Origin: Limonium bicolor
Lineage: Eukaryota > Streptophyta > Magnoliopsida > Caryophyllales > Plumbaginaceae
Reading direction: 5' to 3'
Length of the DNA: 64,000 nucleotides
NCBI GenBank assembly: GCA_023374045.1
Contig: CM041780.1
Coordinates: forward strand, 88,005,627 to 88,069,626
Below the pieces are notes generated by a model. The model had not been told where the DNA came from. It saw only the letters and a program-made list of their open reading frames with translations, and searched no databases. The translations under genes were made by a program, and so were the position numbers. This document shows positions 35,993 to 47,943 of this stretch, piece after piece; the stretch's first letter is position 1; each line of letters begins with the position of its first letter.

Positions 35993-37380
35993 GGACCTAA
36001 ATTTGTAAAAAAAAAAAAACAGAAAGAATGTGACTTATGTAGTTAACCCTAGGGTGTGTAATGAAGGTAACCTAGGGTAAGATTAGACATTAAAACATGT
36101 CATACAATCATGTTGAATACTTAGTAAGTGTGAAGTTAAATAAATAATTAACCGACGTTACTAATGTGTATAGGATTCTCTGAAGGTGGAAACGAAACGA
36201 GGCAAGGACCAAGGTATGGTTTTCTTGCAGTCTGTTGTCTACCGGTTTACACCGGCTTGGGTGTTGATTGTTTTCTGAGTGTTTACGACCTTATAAGATT
36301 AAGGCATGAAAAGAGCTTACTGTTGTTATATGTTATGATGTTGTGTTATTATGACTCCTTTCCCTTGGCGTGTCTAACAAGACCTAAATGTTGCTTGTTT
36401 GTGACTTAACAAAACAATGTATGATCACTAACAAGTGCTAATCGGGAAGTGAGGAGTCCGGTTGTTCCGGCCACGCGTGTGATGGATGGGGGTCGATATC
36501 ATATCCGGTTCGGCTCTCTTGGTGTATGTATAGGTGGTATTCCAATTTGGTTTCTACCTTCCCTTAGCTTATCCAAAGCTAGTTACTGACTCACGTCGGG
36601 CCATAGGGGCATACGTATGTTATTTCGGTGTGCTTGGGATTACTATATCCGACACACCTTTGGTATAAGTTAACCGTTCTATATAACCGGACGGTAACGA
36701 GGATGGTAACGAGCTTAACATGGGGTTGGTAAAAGCCTCTAGGCTCACATGGTAAACTAACTATGGTGGAAAGGTTCCTTGTGCGAACCGATTTTATGGT
36801 GATGTGTATTGATATGATGCTATGCAATTTCCCTTGCTATGCTATGGTATATGTATATATATATGTTGGATGTTCTAAAATGAATGCCATGTTATTATGA
36901 CAATTGGTTGCGCGTATCCCGGTAGCCGATGGGCTGCGCGTTAGCCATACCAGCAAAGGTTGCTGACCCCCTCGGGGGCTCCATATTTTATTGCAGGATG
37001 AGGATCGAAGAGGCAGAGTGGCTCTAGGTCCTAGGTTGCTGATGTACTTTTGGGATATGTTGGTTGTTGAGCCCGGGATGCGCCTGTGCTCCCGAGGCGT
37101 TACATTTTGATACGTTGTTATACAGTGGAGGATGATTATGGTTTGTAGGTGTGTTGTAAATTAAATACTCGGTATGGTTGGTTATGTTTATATATGGATG
37201 TTAGATACTATGCTCGGGAGTCTGTTCATCAGACCGATACACTTGTATTTATTCTGCCTAGTTAACCACGTGGGTGGTTAACGGCGTTGTAACACCAAAG
37301 CGTTTAGTTATTGTTTGGTTGGTTATTTCCGCTACGATTTCGGTAGTTGAAAAGGGGCGTTGTAGGGGTGTTACAAAAAG

Positions 37381-37396
37381 TGGTATCAGAGCGAAG
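37381..37396 (+). other. Primer binding site for initiator tRNA-Met
   Basis: TGGTATCAGAGC starts five bases after the LTR end. This complement of the initiator tRNA-Met 3' end is the usual primer site of plant chromoviruses. Confidence 0.93.
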
Positions 37397-37594
37397 TATC
37401 GCTCTGATGACTAGAATACCGAGCTTAGGGATATACCGAGTTTGGAAACCTAACTACAGATACCTAAGTGAACAGATTTGGAAGGGTTAACCACTAACTA
37501 AGTGTGGAATTACCTGGTTGTCGGGAAGATGTTATAACCATTGGACCGATAAGTGTGCAAGCATAATGCTAATGAGATGTTCATATGAATTCAG

Positions 37595-39078
37595 ATGGCA
37601 GGTAGACCACGAGGGAGAGGCCGCGGGCGCGGTACTGGAGATTTGGGTAACCAGGGCGATGATACTACGGCACAGACTATGGCTGAGGCAGTTGCAGCCG
37701 CCGTAGCCCAGTTGGTACCCGATCTGGTTGCCGCTATACAGCAAGGGCAACAGACGGAGTTCAGCCACCACCACCACCGCCACGGGAGACCAATTGGGTC
37801 AAGGCGTTGGCTGATCTTAGACCGCAATCGTTCAATGGGGAGACTGATCCTCGAAAGCTGGAGGCGTACATCTCCGAACTGGAGACCGCCTACGAGACCT
37901 TGGCAGTACCTGCTGAAGCTAAGGTCCGTCTTGCCGCCTACTACTTGAAGGGTACAGCGCAGAGTTGGTGGAAGTTGGTGAAGGAGGACAGGATGGCTGA
38001 TCCTGAATTCGGTTGGAGGGAGTACACGGCTCTGCTGCGAGCCAAGTACTACCCGGTACACGTGCAGGAGGCCAAGCGCCTCGAGCTGGATAGTCTGAGG
38101 CAGGGGGATAAGATGTCGGTTGATGACTACTACACAGCATTCACCGGCCTTATCCACCTGTTACCAGACCTTGGGTATTCGAACCGGGTGTTGGTGAACC
38201 GGTTCTACAATGGTCTTAGCCACCGTCTCCGCTATGGGATGGGGCCAGCTGAGTATACTACCTTGCAGGTAATTAGAGTACCTTGTTGTGAATCAATTTA
38301 CACCATGAGTGAATGTTAATGTGAGTTGGTAAGTTGTTTTTGCGGGGCATGACTGACATCCTAAAATACAGGAGTGCTATCATGCCGCTGCTAAGGTTGA
38401 AATTACCGTCCGTCTGAGGGACGAGGAGAATGCGCACAAGCGCAAGGCCACCAACGAGGGCCAGAGTCAGCAAGGGTATGGGGGAGGAAAGAAAAAGAAA
38501 CCCTACCCTCAGCCCCAGAAGGGTCAGTACCAGGGTGATAAGGGCCAAGCCCAGACCACCACAGCTGATGAGCCACTGAAGCTCACGTATGCGTATGCGG
38601 CGAAGCCTCTACGCTCCTACCCGCCTAAGGGTAATTACTTAACCATGTGTATCTAGTAGAGGTGTGTGTTGTTGAGATGGAAAGTGAGTATTAATTGTGT
38701 GTTGTTATAGCAGCTAGCGCGGGTTCTGGACCGGAGCGCCACTTTTACTGTAAGTGGTGCAATGGAGACCACCCCGGCAAAGACTGCAAGGGGAATGATG
38801 TGAGGTGCCGTCACTGCCAGAAGATGGGGCACCGTGAATTTGAGTGTTGGACGAACCCCAACAGCAGGAACTATAAGCCAAAGGGGCAGTGGAAGGGTAA
38901 TACTACCACGACCACTGAAGGCCCGAAGGCAATTACTCAGCAGACTTCTGACAAGAAGTACACTGAATCCCAGAAGGGGAAGGCTACGGGGTCCGGCAAG
39001 GCCACCCTGAATGTGGTGGACCGGTCTGAGGCACCAGGATCCTCTTCGAGACCAGGTACCGCCAAAACTGATAAATGA
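37595..39078 (+). CDS. gag: Element A gag, with two introns and a 1-nt frameshift
   Basis: Structural protein that packages element RNA. It starts at ATG 37595 with an Arg/Gly-rich tail (MAGRPRGRGRGRG). The Retrotrans_gag region lies in exon 1 (about 37800-38268; WWKLVKEDRMADPEFGW, then AKYYPVHVQEAKRLE). Exon 2 (38372-38630) is Lys/Gln/Pro-rich. Exon 3 (38711-39078) has two zinc knuckles, CKWCNGDHPGKDC and the canonical CRHCQKMGHREFEC. Intron 1 (38269-38371) has phase 0 and intron 2 (38631-38710) phase 1; both are GT-AG and preserve the frame. Near 37760 one base is missing, so the start frame and the capsid frame do not join in this copy. Unspliced at the third donor (39056), the protein ends at the TGA 39076-39078. 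Confidence 0.85.
38269..38371 (+). other. Spliceosomal intron 1 in gag
   Basis: 103 nt. Donor CAG|GTAATTAGAG, acceptor AAAATACAG|GAG. It is phase 0: the exon ends TTG CAG and resumes GAG TGC TAT. Read through, it hits stops. Gag-like sequence resumes immediately afterwards. Confidence 0.85.
38631..38710 (+). other. Spliceosomal intron 2 in gag
   Basis: 80 nt. Donor AAGG|GTAATTACTT, acceptor GTTGTTATAG|CAGC. It is phase 1: the last G joins CA to make GCA, then the frame runs into the zinc knuckles. Confidence 0.85.
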
Positions 39079-39090
39079 AAAAGTGATTGC

Positions 39091-39376
39091 CACTAGTAGA
39101 AAAAAGGCCTATTTCGGCGGTTCCAATGGGCCTATTTCGGCGGTTGTGAACCGCCGAAATGAGCACCGCCGAACTAGATGTACCTATCTCGGCGGTTCTT
39201 AGAGAACAACCGCCGAGATAGGCCCCTGGGATTGACCGTGTGTGAGATTGACCATGAGTCTATCTCGGCGGTTCTTAGAGAACAACCGCCGAGATAGACC
39301 CATGGTCAATCTCACACACGGTCAATCCCAGGGGCCTATCTCGGCGGTTGTTCTCTAAGAACCGCCGAGATAGGTA
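39091..39376. repeat. Left CACTA end: TIR plus nested palindrome
   Basis: After the TIR come copies of CTATTTCGGCGGTT and its variant CTATCTCGGCGGTT facing both ways. From about 39183 to 39375 the region is a nearly perfect inverted repeat, within which smaller hairpins (CGGCGGTT ... AACCGCCG) are nested. TATCTCGG versus TATTTCGG distinguishes this inner block from the right end. Confidence 0.9.
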
Positions 39377-39692
39377 TATTTTTTTTTGTTTTTTTCCATC
39401 CCAGCTTATATATATATATATATTCACCACATTTGATTCAATCAGACCTGTAATAATGCTTCATCCATACAGGGAGCTCCAGCACACATTTAAAAAGTTA
39501 TAAAAGCTCCCAATTAATACCAACGACGCACCACAATTTGAGAGTTAACAAAACCAATGCAATTACACTTACTTTCACACTTTCAATACAAATAAAAAAC
39601 ACCATTACAATTCAAATCTACCATTACACCATCCACAAGTGTACAGAGTTATATTTACATTCGAAAAAGTTAGCAAAACATCTTCATGATCA

Positions 39693-42600
39693 TCAATTCA
39701 TTAAACTTGTGCAGACGAACTCCGACCATTCCTCAAGCATCTCAACAATTTGAGCATCATCATACTGACCATCTTTGAACACTTGTTCGTAAGCCTGAAA
39801 AAAAATGAACATTAATCTAAAACGTACAAGTCTAACAACATGTAAAGAGCATAACTGAAACTTTCAAAGAATGTTACCATGTCTAACGAGTGCTCTGGTA
39901 AAAGGTTCGCCGCTCCTACTATGTCACTCATGAATCTCATGACATAGTATCCACATTCTGACCCCCCAGGCTGCACCGGACACTATACAAACACACATAT
40001 TGACAGTTATAAACAAGTTTAAACATTATCACACAAATTTATCAATTAATAGAGTACCTTGACAGTGTTCCAAGGGATGCTATTCTTCATTGTTATACCC
40101 AGGCATCTTAATGCAGCTTTCATGGAACTATATACATCAGCAAATATATAGTTTTAAGCATCAGTAGCAAATTATGAAACAGTTAATGTTATGTAAAATA
40201 ATTGTTGTTTACGATAACAAAATAATTACCCCAGTATTGCGGTGGAGATCTTCGGTCTCTTGGCACCCGCACCAAGTGAGTCAAATTGCAAGATTCGTGG
40301 GTGCTTCCCCATCACCAGCACAAGCAATGACCAATGTCGACTGTCCACAAATTACACAATGTGTTGAAATCATTAAGCAACTAACACAAACTATATGTTT
40401 TAGATAATACAATAGAAATAGTCAAATATCATACCCTGAATGATATGGCAGCATAATAAATGACTTTTTCGAACATTCATAGAGGGCATTCGTCATATAT
40501 TGCATAAGGCCTTGCGGATCACTTGTCATCTGGACTTCATTGCACATAGCAGGACACAGGAATCCAAATCTTTGATCTTGATAGAGATTGATCGCCTTAT
40601 CATGCACCCACCTATGAGGCAATATCATTAGTAATTAACTTTATATTCAAACATCTAATTCATCACCAATTAATGAATTCAAAATATAAAAGGTAGAAGT
40701 CACTCACATGGCGGCCGACTTGATAATCGACACATTCAACCAATCCCTCCTGAAGCACTCCTCGAAGTCGGACATATACATCCCAAATCGATGTATATCT
40801 TCTCCTTGAACTATATAGTGAAATATCCGCTCGGGATCTTCCACAATGAGGGAATCACTATCCGGTGGTAGCACCAACAACGAGGAATGCAGAATCTGCA
40901 TATTGGTCGACAAGCCGGCCAATATTCTCTTCTCCACCAAAGCAGGTCTAAGCACAAAATTTGTGGAGCCTTTGATTGCACAGGTGTGGCAATTCTTTTT
41001 CCTTTGCCCTTATCAGTCTTCGGTGGGGTCATATCCTATGATATTAGTCTAATTAAGTATATGGATGCAAGGTGGTACACCAATAGTTTTATAGCAACGG
41101 TTAAGAGTAATACCTGCCCAGGGAGTCTGACCAATCGTGCAGGCCACTGCACTGTCGCAGTGTGCAGAACGCACGGTAGGTCTTTGTGGGACCGGCACCG
41201 GTAAACCGACGTCAGCATGCTCTGCAACAAATTCGTCTACAAGCACTCGTGCATGGTAATGTCGGAGTGGTTCACCGTGCACAATATCACTTGGACGAGA
41301 GGGGAAAAGTTTTCCCCATGCAACCATGACCTCTTCTACTCCAATTTGTAAAAACAGATGGCACTCAGTGGGTGCCTGAGTGTTATGTGGAACTTGTTTA
41401 GATAAAAATTGAGAATTCTTCTATGATGATATTAGTGATCAAGTTAAAAATCATAATCGTCATGTACTCAATTGAAATGTAAGTCTAACCTGTAGAGATG
41501 CATAGGGAAACGGATCAGCCGAGTGGACACTACTTCTCACTACCGGTGGTCGAGAAACCTCTTGGCTTTCATGCTGCTGTGGCTGAATCCTTGATATAGC
41601 CTGAGCGATCCTCTCGTCGACGTTCTGAGTAATCCTCTGCTCCATCTCATCGCTCTCAGGTGCTCCTCGTAGCTAATCGACTGTCCCCGGCTGATTCTGG
41701 ACCCGGGTGCGCCAAATGCCTGGCGGATACCAACGTGCCCACCAAACCCAATGGCACGACCTGGATGATCCTTCTTACCAAGAGCGCGTGTAAGAGGATC
41801 ATCATTCCTCTGTGAGGTCCAGGTGCCCTGGGTGAGCTGAGAGCTTAATTCACCCTAATATAACACACAAATACAGTTATTAGTTTAACATAAGTTCATA
41901 TACAAAGGAAATGAACAGTTTGACTGAAAATGAAATGATATCACTTACCATTTGAGCAATAACTGCTCTCGTGGCTTCATCATATTGAGGATTTTCGGGA
42001 GTAGAGTTCTTCGGAATGTGGCTTAACTCCCACACTTTCATTCTTCTGCCACTGGCATCCAATGAGCCATCCGTGGGCAGATATCCCTTTTGCTCCCATT
42101 CTGGTACCCTTTGAGCAATACTTTTTCCACCTAAGTGGTGAGGGTACAGATTCTTCTTAGCATTTGCTTGTTGTTTCGCACGGAGAGCCTGCATAAATTA
42201 ATGGGATCATGTTAAGTGAAATTGAACACAAAAAAACATAAGAAATTAAGATTAATTTATGTATGTATGACAATAAAGTGCACCTGGAACCGGTGTGTGA
42301 CGCCTCTCAACAAATTGTAGCCATTGCTCTTCTGTTATGCCCTCGTAAACCTCCCATGGTGGTCTCTCCGTCTCCACCATGATCTGGCTCATCTGGATCT
42401 TCTGGAGTAGGCATCTTGTAGATGAACTTGTCAGCCAACTTATTCTTGTGGTCCCGGAACTGTTTCGACATCGCTGATAGCACATCCTTTTTAAGTGCGG
42501 GATCCACGGAGAAACGAGACTACATACATGATCATTCAGTTAGTAAAGTAAACATAAATGTTCTATTATTTCACAAAAGATCATAGTAATAATGTAGAGA

Positions 42601-43015
42601 TTTACCTGAAGACGCTGAAACATAGTATCCTTCAATGATTGAGGCACTTGCTTCCAGGTGTGGTTTATGTCGCAATATGACTTCACCAAATGGCTACCGT
42701 AAGCGGTGAAGTCATTCTTCCAATTTCCATGGGGCTGGTTGAATTGATTGAAGTCGACCGGTTTTGTAGGAGGGCCCTTGTTAGCCTTCAGCCCACGTGT
42801 TGCACCTCTTTTCTTCTGCTTCTTCGCCTCTGGTGGCACAACCGACTCCTCTTCGGTCTGCTGTGAAGGGCCAGCCTCAGTCTCGTGTACTGCTACCTGG
42901 TCCTTCTTCTTCTTTCCTCCTCTCGTGACCCGCTTACTTGGTCTATTCGGCTGTGGCTCAGGTTCTCCAGTCGAGATAAGCCGTCCAATGGGGTCATCTA
43001 TAGGGTGATCATCCA
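39693..43015 (-). pseudogene. CACTA second gene: Ptta/En-Spm-type transposase-like protein with a Ulp1-like protease end
   Basis: A multi-exon gene read on the minus strand. Exons end at consensus sites: 43015-42606 (Lys/Arg-rich tail, then WKNDFTAYGSHLVKSYCDI), 42520-42284, 42188-41949 (GGKSIAQRVPEWEQ), 41854-41490, about 41385-41114 and further exons to the TGA at 39693. The last exons make a C48 protease-like module: RHWSLLVLVMG (His, about 40330), FDSLGAG (Asp, about 40270) and GGSECGYYVMRFM (Cys, about 39955). Ulp1 enzymes cut SUMO from proteins; CACTA second genes often carry such a domain. Frameshifts in the exons at 42390, 41690 and 40950 suggest this copy is dead, though the protease triad is intact. 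Confidence 0.7.
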
Positions 43016-43153
43016 CTGCAAAAAAAAATCATAAAGCATTTTCATCAGTTAAACTCATAACATAAATACTATGATGCATAACAATAACAGTTAAGATGAT
43101 ATTACAGTCTACATTCTACTAACAACATTACCTGACACGTACAAAAACATAAA

Positions 43154-46100
43154 TCATTTCATATTTTCTACCCAAACACCCTCATCATGGTCTGATCGTG
43201 CGTAGAGCAAATCGTTTTCAGTATCATCAATCGAATCCGGTAATCCAGTAGGAAACAAGGATGTTTCCTCTACAGTCCCATTTTCATCGTTATCCTCATT
43301 TTCATTTTCCATTACAACCGGCCTTCTTCCTGGAAGAACAACAGACCATCTGCAGTCTTTCGGATCCTCAACATACCACACTTGCTCGCAATCCTTTCCC
43401 AGAACAAATTGATCATCATAACCGTGTAACCGTGAAAGATCAACCATGGTAAGCCCTCCATCATTTTGGTACCCGCGTCGGTTGTCCACCCACTTGCACC
43501 GGAACAACAGAAAGGAATCAATGTCATAGTCTAGTTCCCAGATGTCCTCGATGACACCATAATACCAATTACTAACTGGTTGAGATCGGTTACCGCTGTG
43601 GTACTCAGTGGCAGCAGCTTCAATTTTTACCCCACTATTCTGGTTTATCGATTTGGCATCTTGGCGTGCAGTGTAGTATGTATACCCACTAATATCATAC
43701 CCCTCAAAAGATGTAATATTAGTTTCAGGTCCGATTGCCAAACATCTGATCTCTTCGCTTACAGCTTCTGGATCTGATGATGCTAATGTCAACACATGAT
43801 CTTTGAACCATTGGATAAAAACTCGGTTTTGTTCTTTTGTCAGCCAAATGTGGTTTTTCAAAGGATTTTGATGCCTTAACTCAACCATATGGGTTTCCAA
43901 ATAAGGTTCAACAACCTCAAGATGTTGTAAGACAAACAAATGTGCTTGATGAATAAGTAGACGCGAAACTTGCACGATCTTTCTACCAATAACACCTTTA
44001 CCCTTAAACCTGCCATAGTGTCGTGGTTTTGGGATACCAATAGACTCTGCCTCACTCAAATAATCGGTCACAAACTCCGTGACTTCCTCAGTCACTGTTG
44101 CTTCAACAATGCTCCCCTCTGGTCGATACCTATTCTTCATTCTACTTTTCAGAATACCCATGTACCGTTCAAAAGGGTACATGTACCGTAAGTATACCGG
44201 ACCGCAGAACTGTATCTCTCGAACGATGTGCACAATTAGATGTACCATTATATCAAAGAAAGATGGTGGGAAATACATCTCAAGTTGACATAAAGTGATA
44301 ACAATTTCACGTTGTAGATCATCTAGAGAGGTTACGTCAATTGCCTTGGAGCACACAGCGTTGAAGAAGAAACATAACCGAGTTAAAGCATTTCTGACAT
44401 CAGATGGCAATATCCCTCGAATTGCGACCGGAAGAAGATGTAACATCAGTACATGATAATCGTGAGATTTCATGCCTAAAAGTTTTAAATCCTTCATCGA
44501 TACAATGTTCTTCCAGTTTGAAGAGTATCCAGACGGTACTTTTACCGAGTACAGACATTTGCAGAAACTAATCTTTTCAGCCTTTGAGAGCGTGTAGCAT
44601 GCAGGAGGTAGGTAGATTCGTTTCCCATTCTCTTGTGGGTGTAACTCCTTTCGTATACCCATGGTTTGCATGTCCTTTCTGATTTTCAATCCGTCTTTTG
44701 TTTTGCCGGGTATATTGAGTAAAGTCCCACTCACTGCCTCACCAACGTTCTTCACAATGTGCATGATGTCTAAGCAGTGCCTCACAGAAAGATGACGCCA
44801 ATAAGGTAGTTCCCAAAAGATAGAACACTTTTTCCAAATGTTTTTCGTCGGTTTTGATGTGTTTCCAAATACATTTACAATGTCCTTAACCTTTTCGTAC
44901 ACTTCCTCAGAGGTCAGAGGTAGACGGGCCACACGAGTTTCGGCTTGACCATTGAACAACTTTCTCTTCGTTACTCGATAAGGGTGATCTTCGGGGAGAA
45001 GACGTCGATGACACATATAAACATTCTTCCCACAATGTTTTAAACGGTCCGAACAAGTGTCTTCCTCGCATATGGGACATGCAAATGTTCCTTTAACCGT
45101 GTAACCGGACAAGTTCCCATACGCAGGGAAGTCATTGACGGTACAGAACAACAAAGCCTTGAGCGTGAAATTCTCTCTTGCATAAGCATCATATACCACG
45201 GTCCCCTCATTCCACAATAGCTTCAGATCGTCGATCAGAGGGGCAAGGTACACATCAATGCTATTACCTGGCTGCTTGGGACCAGATATCAGGAGCGATA
45301 ACATGATGTACTTTCGTTTCATACACAACCATGAGGGCAAATTGTAGATCACTAGCAGAACAGGCCATGTACTGTGTTGACTACTCAATGTGCCGTACGG
45401 GTTCATTCCATCAGTACATAACCCAAGCCTCAGATTCCTATCTTCATGTCCGAAATGTTCTTTGAACCGTCTATTGATGTTTCTCCACTGAGGCCCATCT
45501 GCTGGATGTCTTAGTTTCTCATCACTCTTTCTACCCTCCGCATGCCATCGTAAGTTCTTTGCATCTTTCGGATTCGCAAACAACCGTTTGAATCTGGGTA
45601 TAATCGGCAAATACCAAACAAGTTTTGCTGGAGGGCTTTTTTTCTGAACGGAGGAGTACTCACCATCTTTATGCTTATACCGGGACAACGAACATTTTGG
45701 GCAATTGTCCAGATGTTCGTATTCACCCCTGTACAACACACAGTTGTTTGGACACGCGTGAATTTTTTTGTACTCTACTCCCATTGGACACACCCATTTC
45801 TTTGCCTCATACGTGGTCGTAGGGAGACCGTTCTCATCCGGTAGCATATCATGAATCAGCTCGAGGAATGCCGTGAAACCTTTGTCACTCAATCCATATC
45901 TTCCCTTCAGGTTGAACAAATTCAATATAGCTGTCAATTTCGTGTACTTAGTGCAAGTAGGATACAACGCCGTTTTGGATGCGTCCAACAACCTTTGATA
46001 CTCATCCGGCCGGTCGACAAAGTTATCCTCAACGTTACCAAGCATCTCGTCAATTTGTTCATCATGATAAGTCGACTCACTGTCAACATTGACTCCGGAA

Positions 46101-46432
46101 GCGCTTGGGAGTTCTGACTCGTTAGTAGTATCGAATGTCTGCTCGGTTCTTGAGTTACACCGATCGTGACTGTAGGAAGATGAAGCATTATCTTCAACAC
46201 GTTCTCCATGAAAAATCCATTTTGTATAATGTGGCATGAAACCACGGGTCTTCACATGGAGTTGTACGAGGTTGATGCTTGAATAATGTCTAACCACACC
46301 ACAATCAACACAAGGACATGGAATTTTCTCCGCCTTTGTCCTGTCCTTGTGTTGCACTGCAGCTTTGCAAAACTCTTTCAGCATTTTGTCAAAATGTTCG
46401 CCTCTATCACCATACATCCAGTCACGCTCCAT
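43154..46432 (-). CDS. CACTA transposase (TNP2 / Transposase_21 family), 1092 aa, intact
   Basis: Catalyses excision and insertion of CACTA elements and binds their ends. The start is set at ATG 46432, just after a splice-acceptor-like CACATGTAG; the ORF is open a few codons further. Order: transposase-associated N-terminus (residues 1-75, with CPCVDCG), Transposase_21 core (about 250-480, CTDGMNPYGTLSSQHSTWPV then GPKQPGNSIDVYLAPLIDDL), DUF4218 (about 665-790, ending near PFERYMGILKSRMKNR), DUF4216 (about 940-1010, FRCKWVDNRRGY). There is no stop or frameshift in 3.3 kb, unlike most coding regions nearby. The acidic C-terminus ends at 43154. The second gene follows 138 bp on, apparently linked by a splice donor at 43133. 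Confidence 0.93.
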   Translation of the reverse strand: MERDWMYGDRGEHFDKMLKEFCKAAVQHKDRTKAEKIPCPCVDCGVVRHYSSINLVQLHVKTRGFMPHYTKWIFHGERVEDNASSSYSHDRCNSRTEQTFDTTNESELPSASGVNVDSESTYHDEQIDEMLGNVEDNFVDRPDEYQRLLDASKTALYPTCTKYTKLTAILNLFNLKGRYGLSDKGFTAFLELIHDMLPDENGLPTTTYEAKKWVCPMGVEYKKIHACPNNCVLYRGEYEHLDNCPKCSLSRYKHKDGEYSSVQKKSPPAKLVWYLPIIPRFKRLFANPKDAKNLRWHAEGRKSDEKLRHPADGPQWRNINRRFKEHFGHEDRNLRLGLCTDGMNPYGTLSSQHSTWPVLLVIYNLPSWLCMKRKYIMLSLLISGPKQPGNSIDVYLAPLIDDLKLLWNEGTVVYDAYARENFTLKALLFCTVNDFPAYGNLSGYTVKGTFACPICEEDTCSDRLKHCGKNVYMCHRRLLPEDHPYRVTKRKLFNGQAETRVARLPLTSEEVYEKVKDIVNVFGNTSKPTKNIWKKCSIFWELPYWRHLSVRHCLDIMHIVKNVGEAVSGTLLNIPGKTKDGLKIRKDMQTMGIRKELHPQENGKRIYLPPACYTLSKAEKISFCKCLYSVKVPSGYSSNWKNIVSMKDLKLLGMKSHDYHVLMLHLLPVAIRGILPSDVRNALTRLCFFFNAVCSKAIDVTSLDDLQREIVITLCQLEMYFPPSFFDIMVHLIVHIVREIQFCGPVYLRYMYPFERYMGILKSRMKNRYRPEGSIVEATVTEEVTEFVTDYLSEAESIGIPKPRHYGRFKGKGVIGRKIVQVSRLLIHQAHLFVLQHLEVVEPYLETHMVELRHQNPLKNHIWLTKEQNRVFIQWFKDHVLTLASSDPEAVSEEIRCLAIGPETNITSFEGYDISGYTYYTARQDAKSINQNSGVKIEAAATEYHSGNRSQPVSNWYYGVIEDIWELDYDIDSFLLFRCKWVDNRRGYQNDGGLTMVDLSRLHGYDDQFVLGKDCEQVWYVEDPKDCRWSVVLPGRRPVVMENENEDNDENGTVEETSLFPTGLPDSIDDTENDLLYARSDHDEGVWVENMK

Positions 46433-47887
46433 ACTACATGTGCAACATATCACAGGTGTGAGTTAGATCCTTTGTAGAATATGGCCTATATTAAGTTGCA
46501 CATGTTTATTTCCTAATGGAGCATGACTGGGATGATTGACAATTAGTCTAGCCTAACTCTAAGGTTGCAAACACAAAATAAACTACCATTTTAAATTTAA
46601 GAAATTGTTGCACTTCTACAAAAAATTTGGCATGACCTTTGCATAATTGTACACATCCCGTGCTTATTATTCAGCACTCACCAAAGTCATCACAACCACA
46701 AACATTCCAACAATGGCAGCAACCAACAATTAAAATAAATCAATTCTTTACTAGCTAACTGAAAACCAATTGCAAATTCAGATCATCAAATCAACGCTTT
46801 CAATTCTCCACTGTATAAGTTCAAACCGGTTTACAGATTAACAAAGAATCGAGAGTTAGAATACGTACTTGTTTTTTAAGGATTTATGGACAGGGGAGAC
46901 TGGTGCCTGAGAGGTAGGCTTCTGTGCGAGAGATGCAGCAATACCACTTCTGATATGTCTCTGCAACGGAGCAACAAAAAATAAATTAAAAAAGAAATGT
47001 ATCAACAAATAGGGAATGAAGCTAAATTATGTACTAGCACTTATATTTAAATACATAATTGCATTTATTAAACAAAAAATAAGGTTTAGTTACTTACTTG
47101 TGCACAGAGGAGGAAGAGGAAAAGTAATGGAAGAAGGCGGGAAACAAGAGAGGTGATTCACGGACCTGATAAAAAAAATTAGATATTGTTAGACATATAC
47201 ACATACATCAAACAATATTAATTACGAAGAGATTTTAAAAAAAAAACGGCATGACTTTTGCATAATTTTACCTATCCCATGCTTATTATTAAGCATTCAC
47301 CAACCATTCATCAACACAAATTTCCATCACAAATCAAACTAATACAAACTTTATCCATCAAACCAAATTTTAATAATTTGTGGAAATCAAATACAAAGTA
47401 AAATAAAGACACAACTACGCCTATTATTAAGCATTCACCAATTATTCAACAACACAAATTTCAATCATAAACCAAACTAATATATACCAAATTCATTCAT
47501 CAAACGAAATTCCAATAATTTGTGGAAATCAAATACAAAGTACAAAAGAGAAAAATGATACGTTAGATTATATTACCGGTTCGAAAATGAATTGCTCTCC
47601 GCTCCGCTTTCAATCTACCATCAAATGGTAAAGAAGCTCCTTAAGTATTTATCTGTAGAGACACAAAAGAGAAAAATGATAAGTTAGATTATATTACAGT
47701 GAGTGAAGAGAATGAAGAGTTAAATTAAAAAAAAATACCGGTTCATAAATGAATTGTTTTCAGCCCCTCTTCTCAATCGGGCGTGCGAGACTTGTGTAGC
47801 AACACCAATCTCTACAGAGGCAACGCATAAAGATTGAACAACATTCAGATCAATTAGAATAATTTATATTAAACTTAACGATACATA

Positions 47888-47943
<56 letters not shown>

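Larger units (their letters stand above)
33506..37375 (+). repeat. 5' LTR of element A
   Basis: It runs from TGAAATACCCC to GGGTGTTACA, 3870 bp. It matches the 3' LTR throughout. Differences are mostly short indels, concentrated in the first ~1.6 kb, plus a 12-bp insertion in a palindromic unit near 35748. It holds a TATA box near 34127, the palindromic array at 35740-35992 and the CTGACCCCCTCGGGGGCTCC block near 36962. Confidence 0.95.

Noticed and set aside
35543..36008. ORFs of 100-140 codons within the LTR of element A on both strands
   Set aside because: They come from the CCGG palindrome array and appear in the same form in the other LTR; no domain, no conservation of frame beyond the repeat.
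37595..37948. Gag ORF with a HHHHRH stretch as a metal-binding region
   Set aside because: The His run is CCA/CCG proline codons read out of frame after the 1-nt gag frameshift; in the capsid frame it is poly-Pro.
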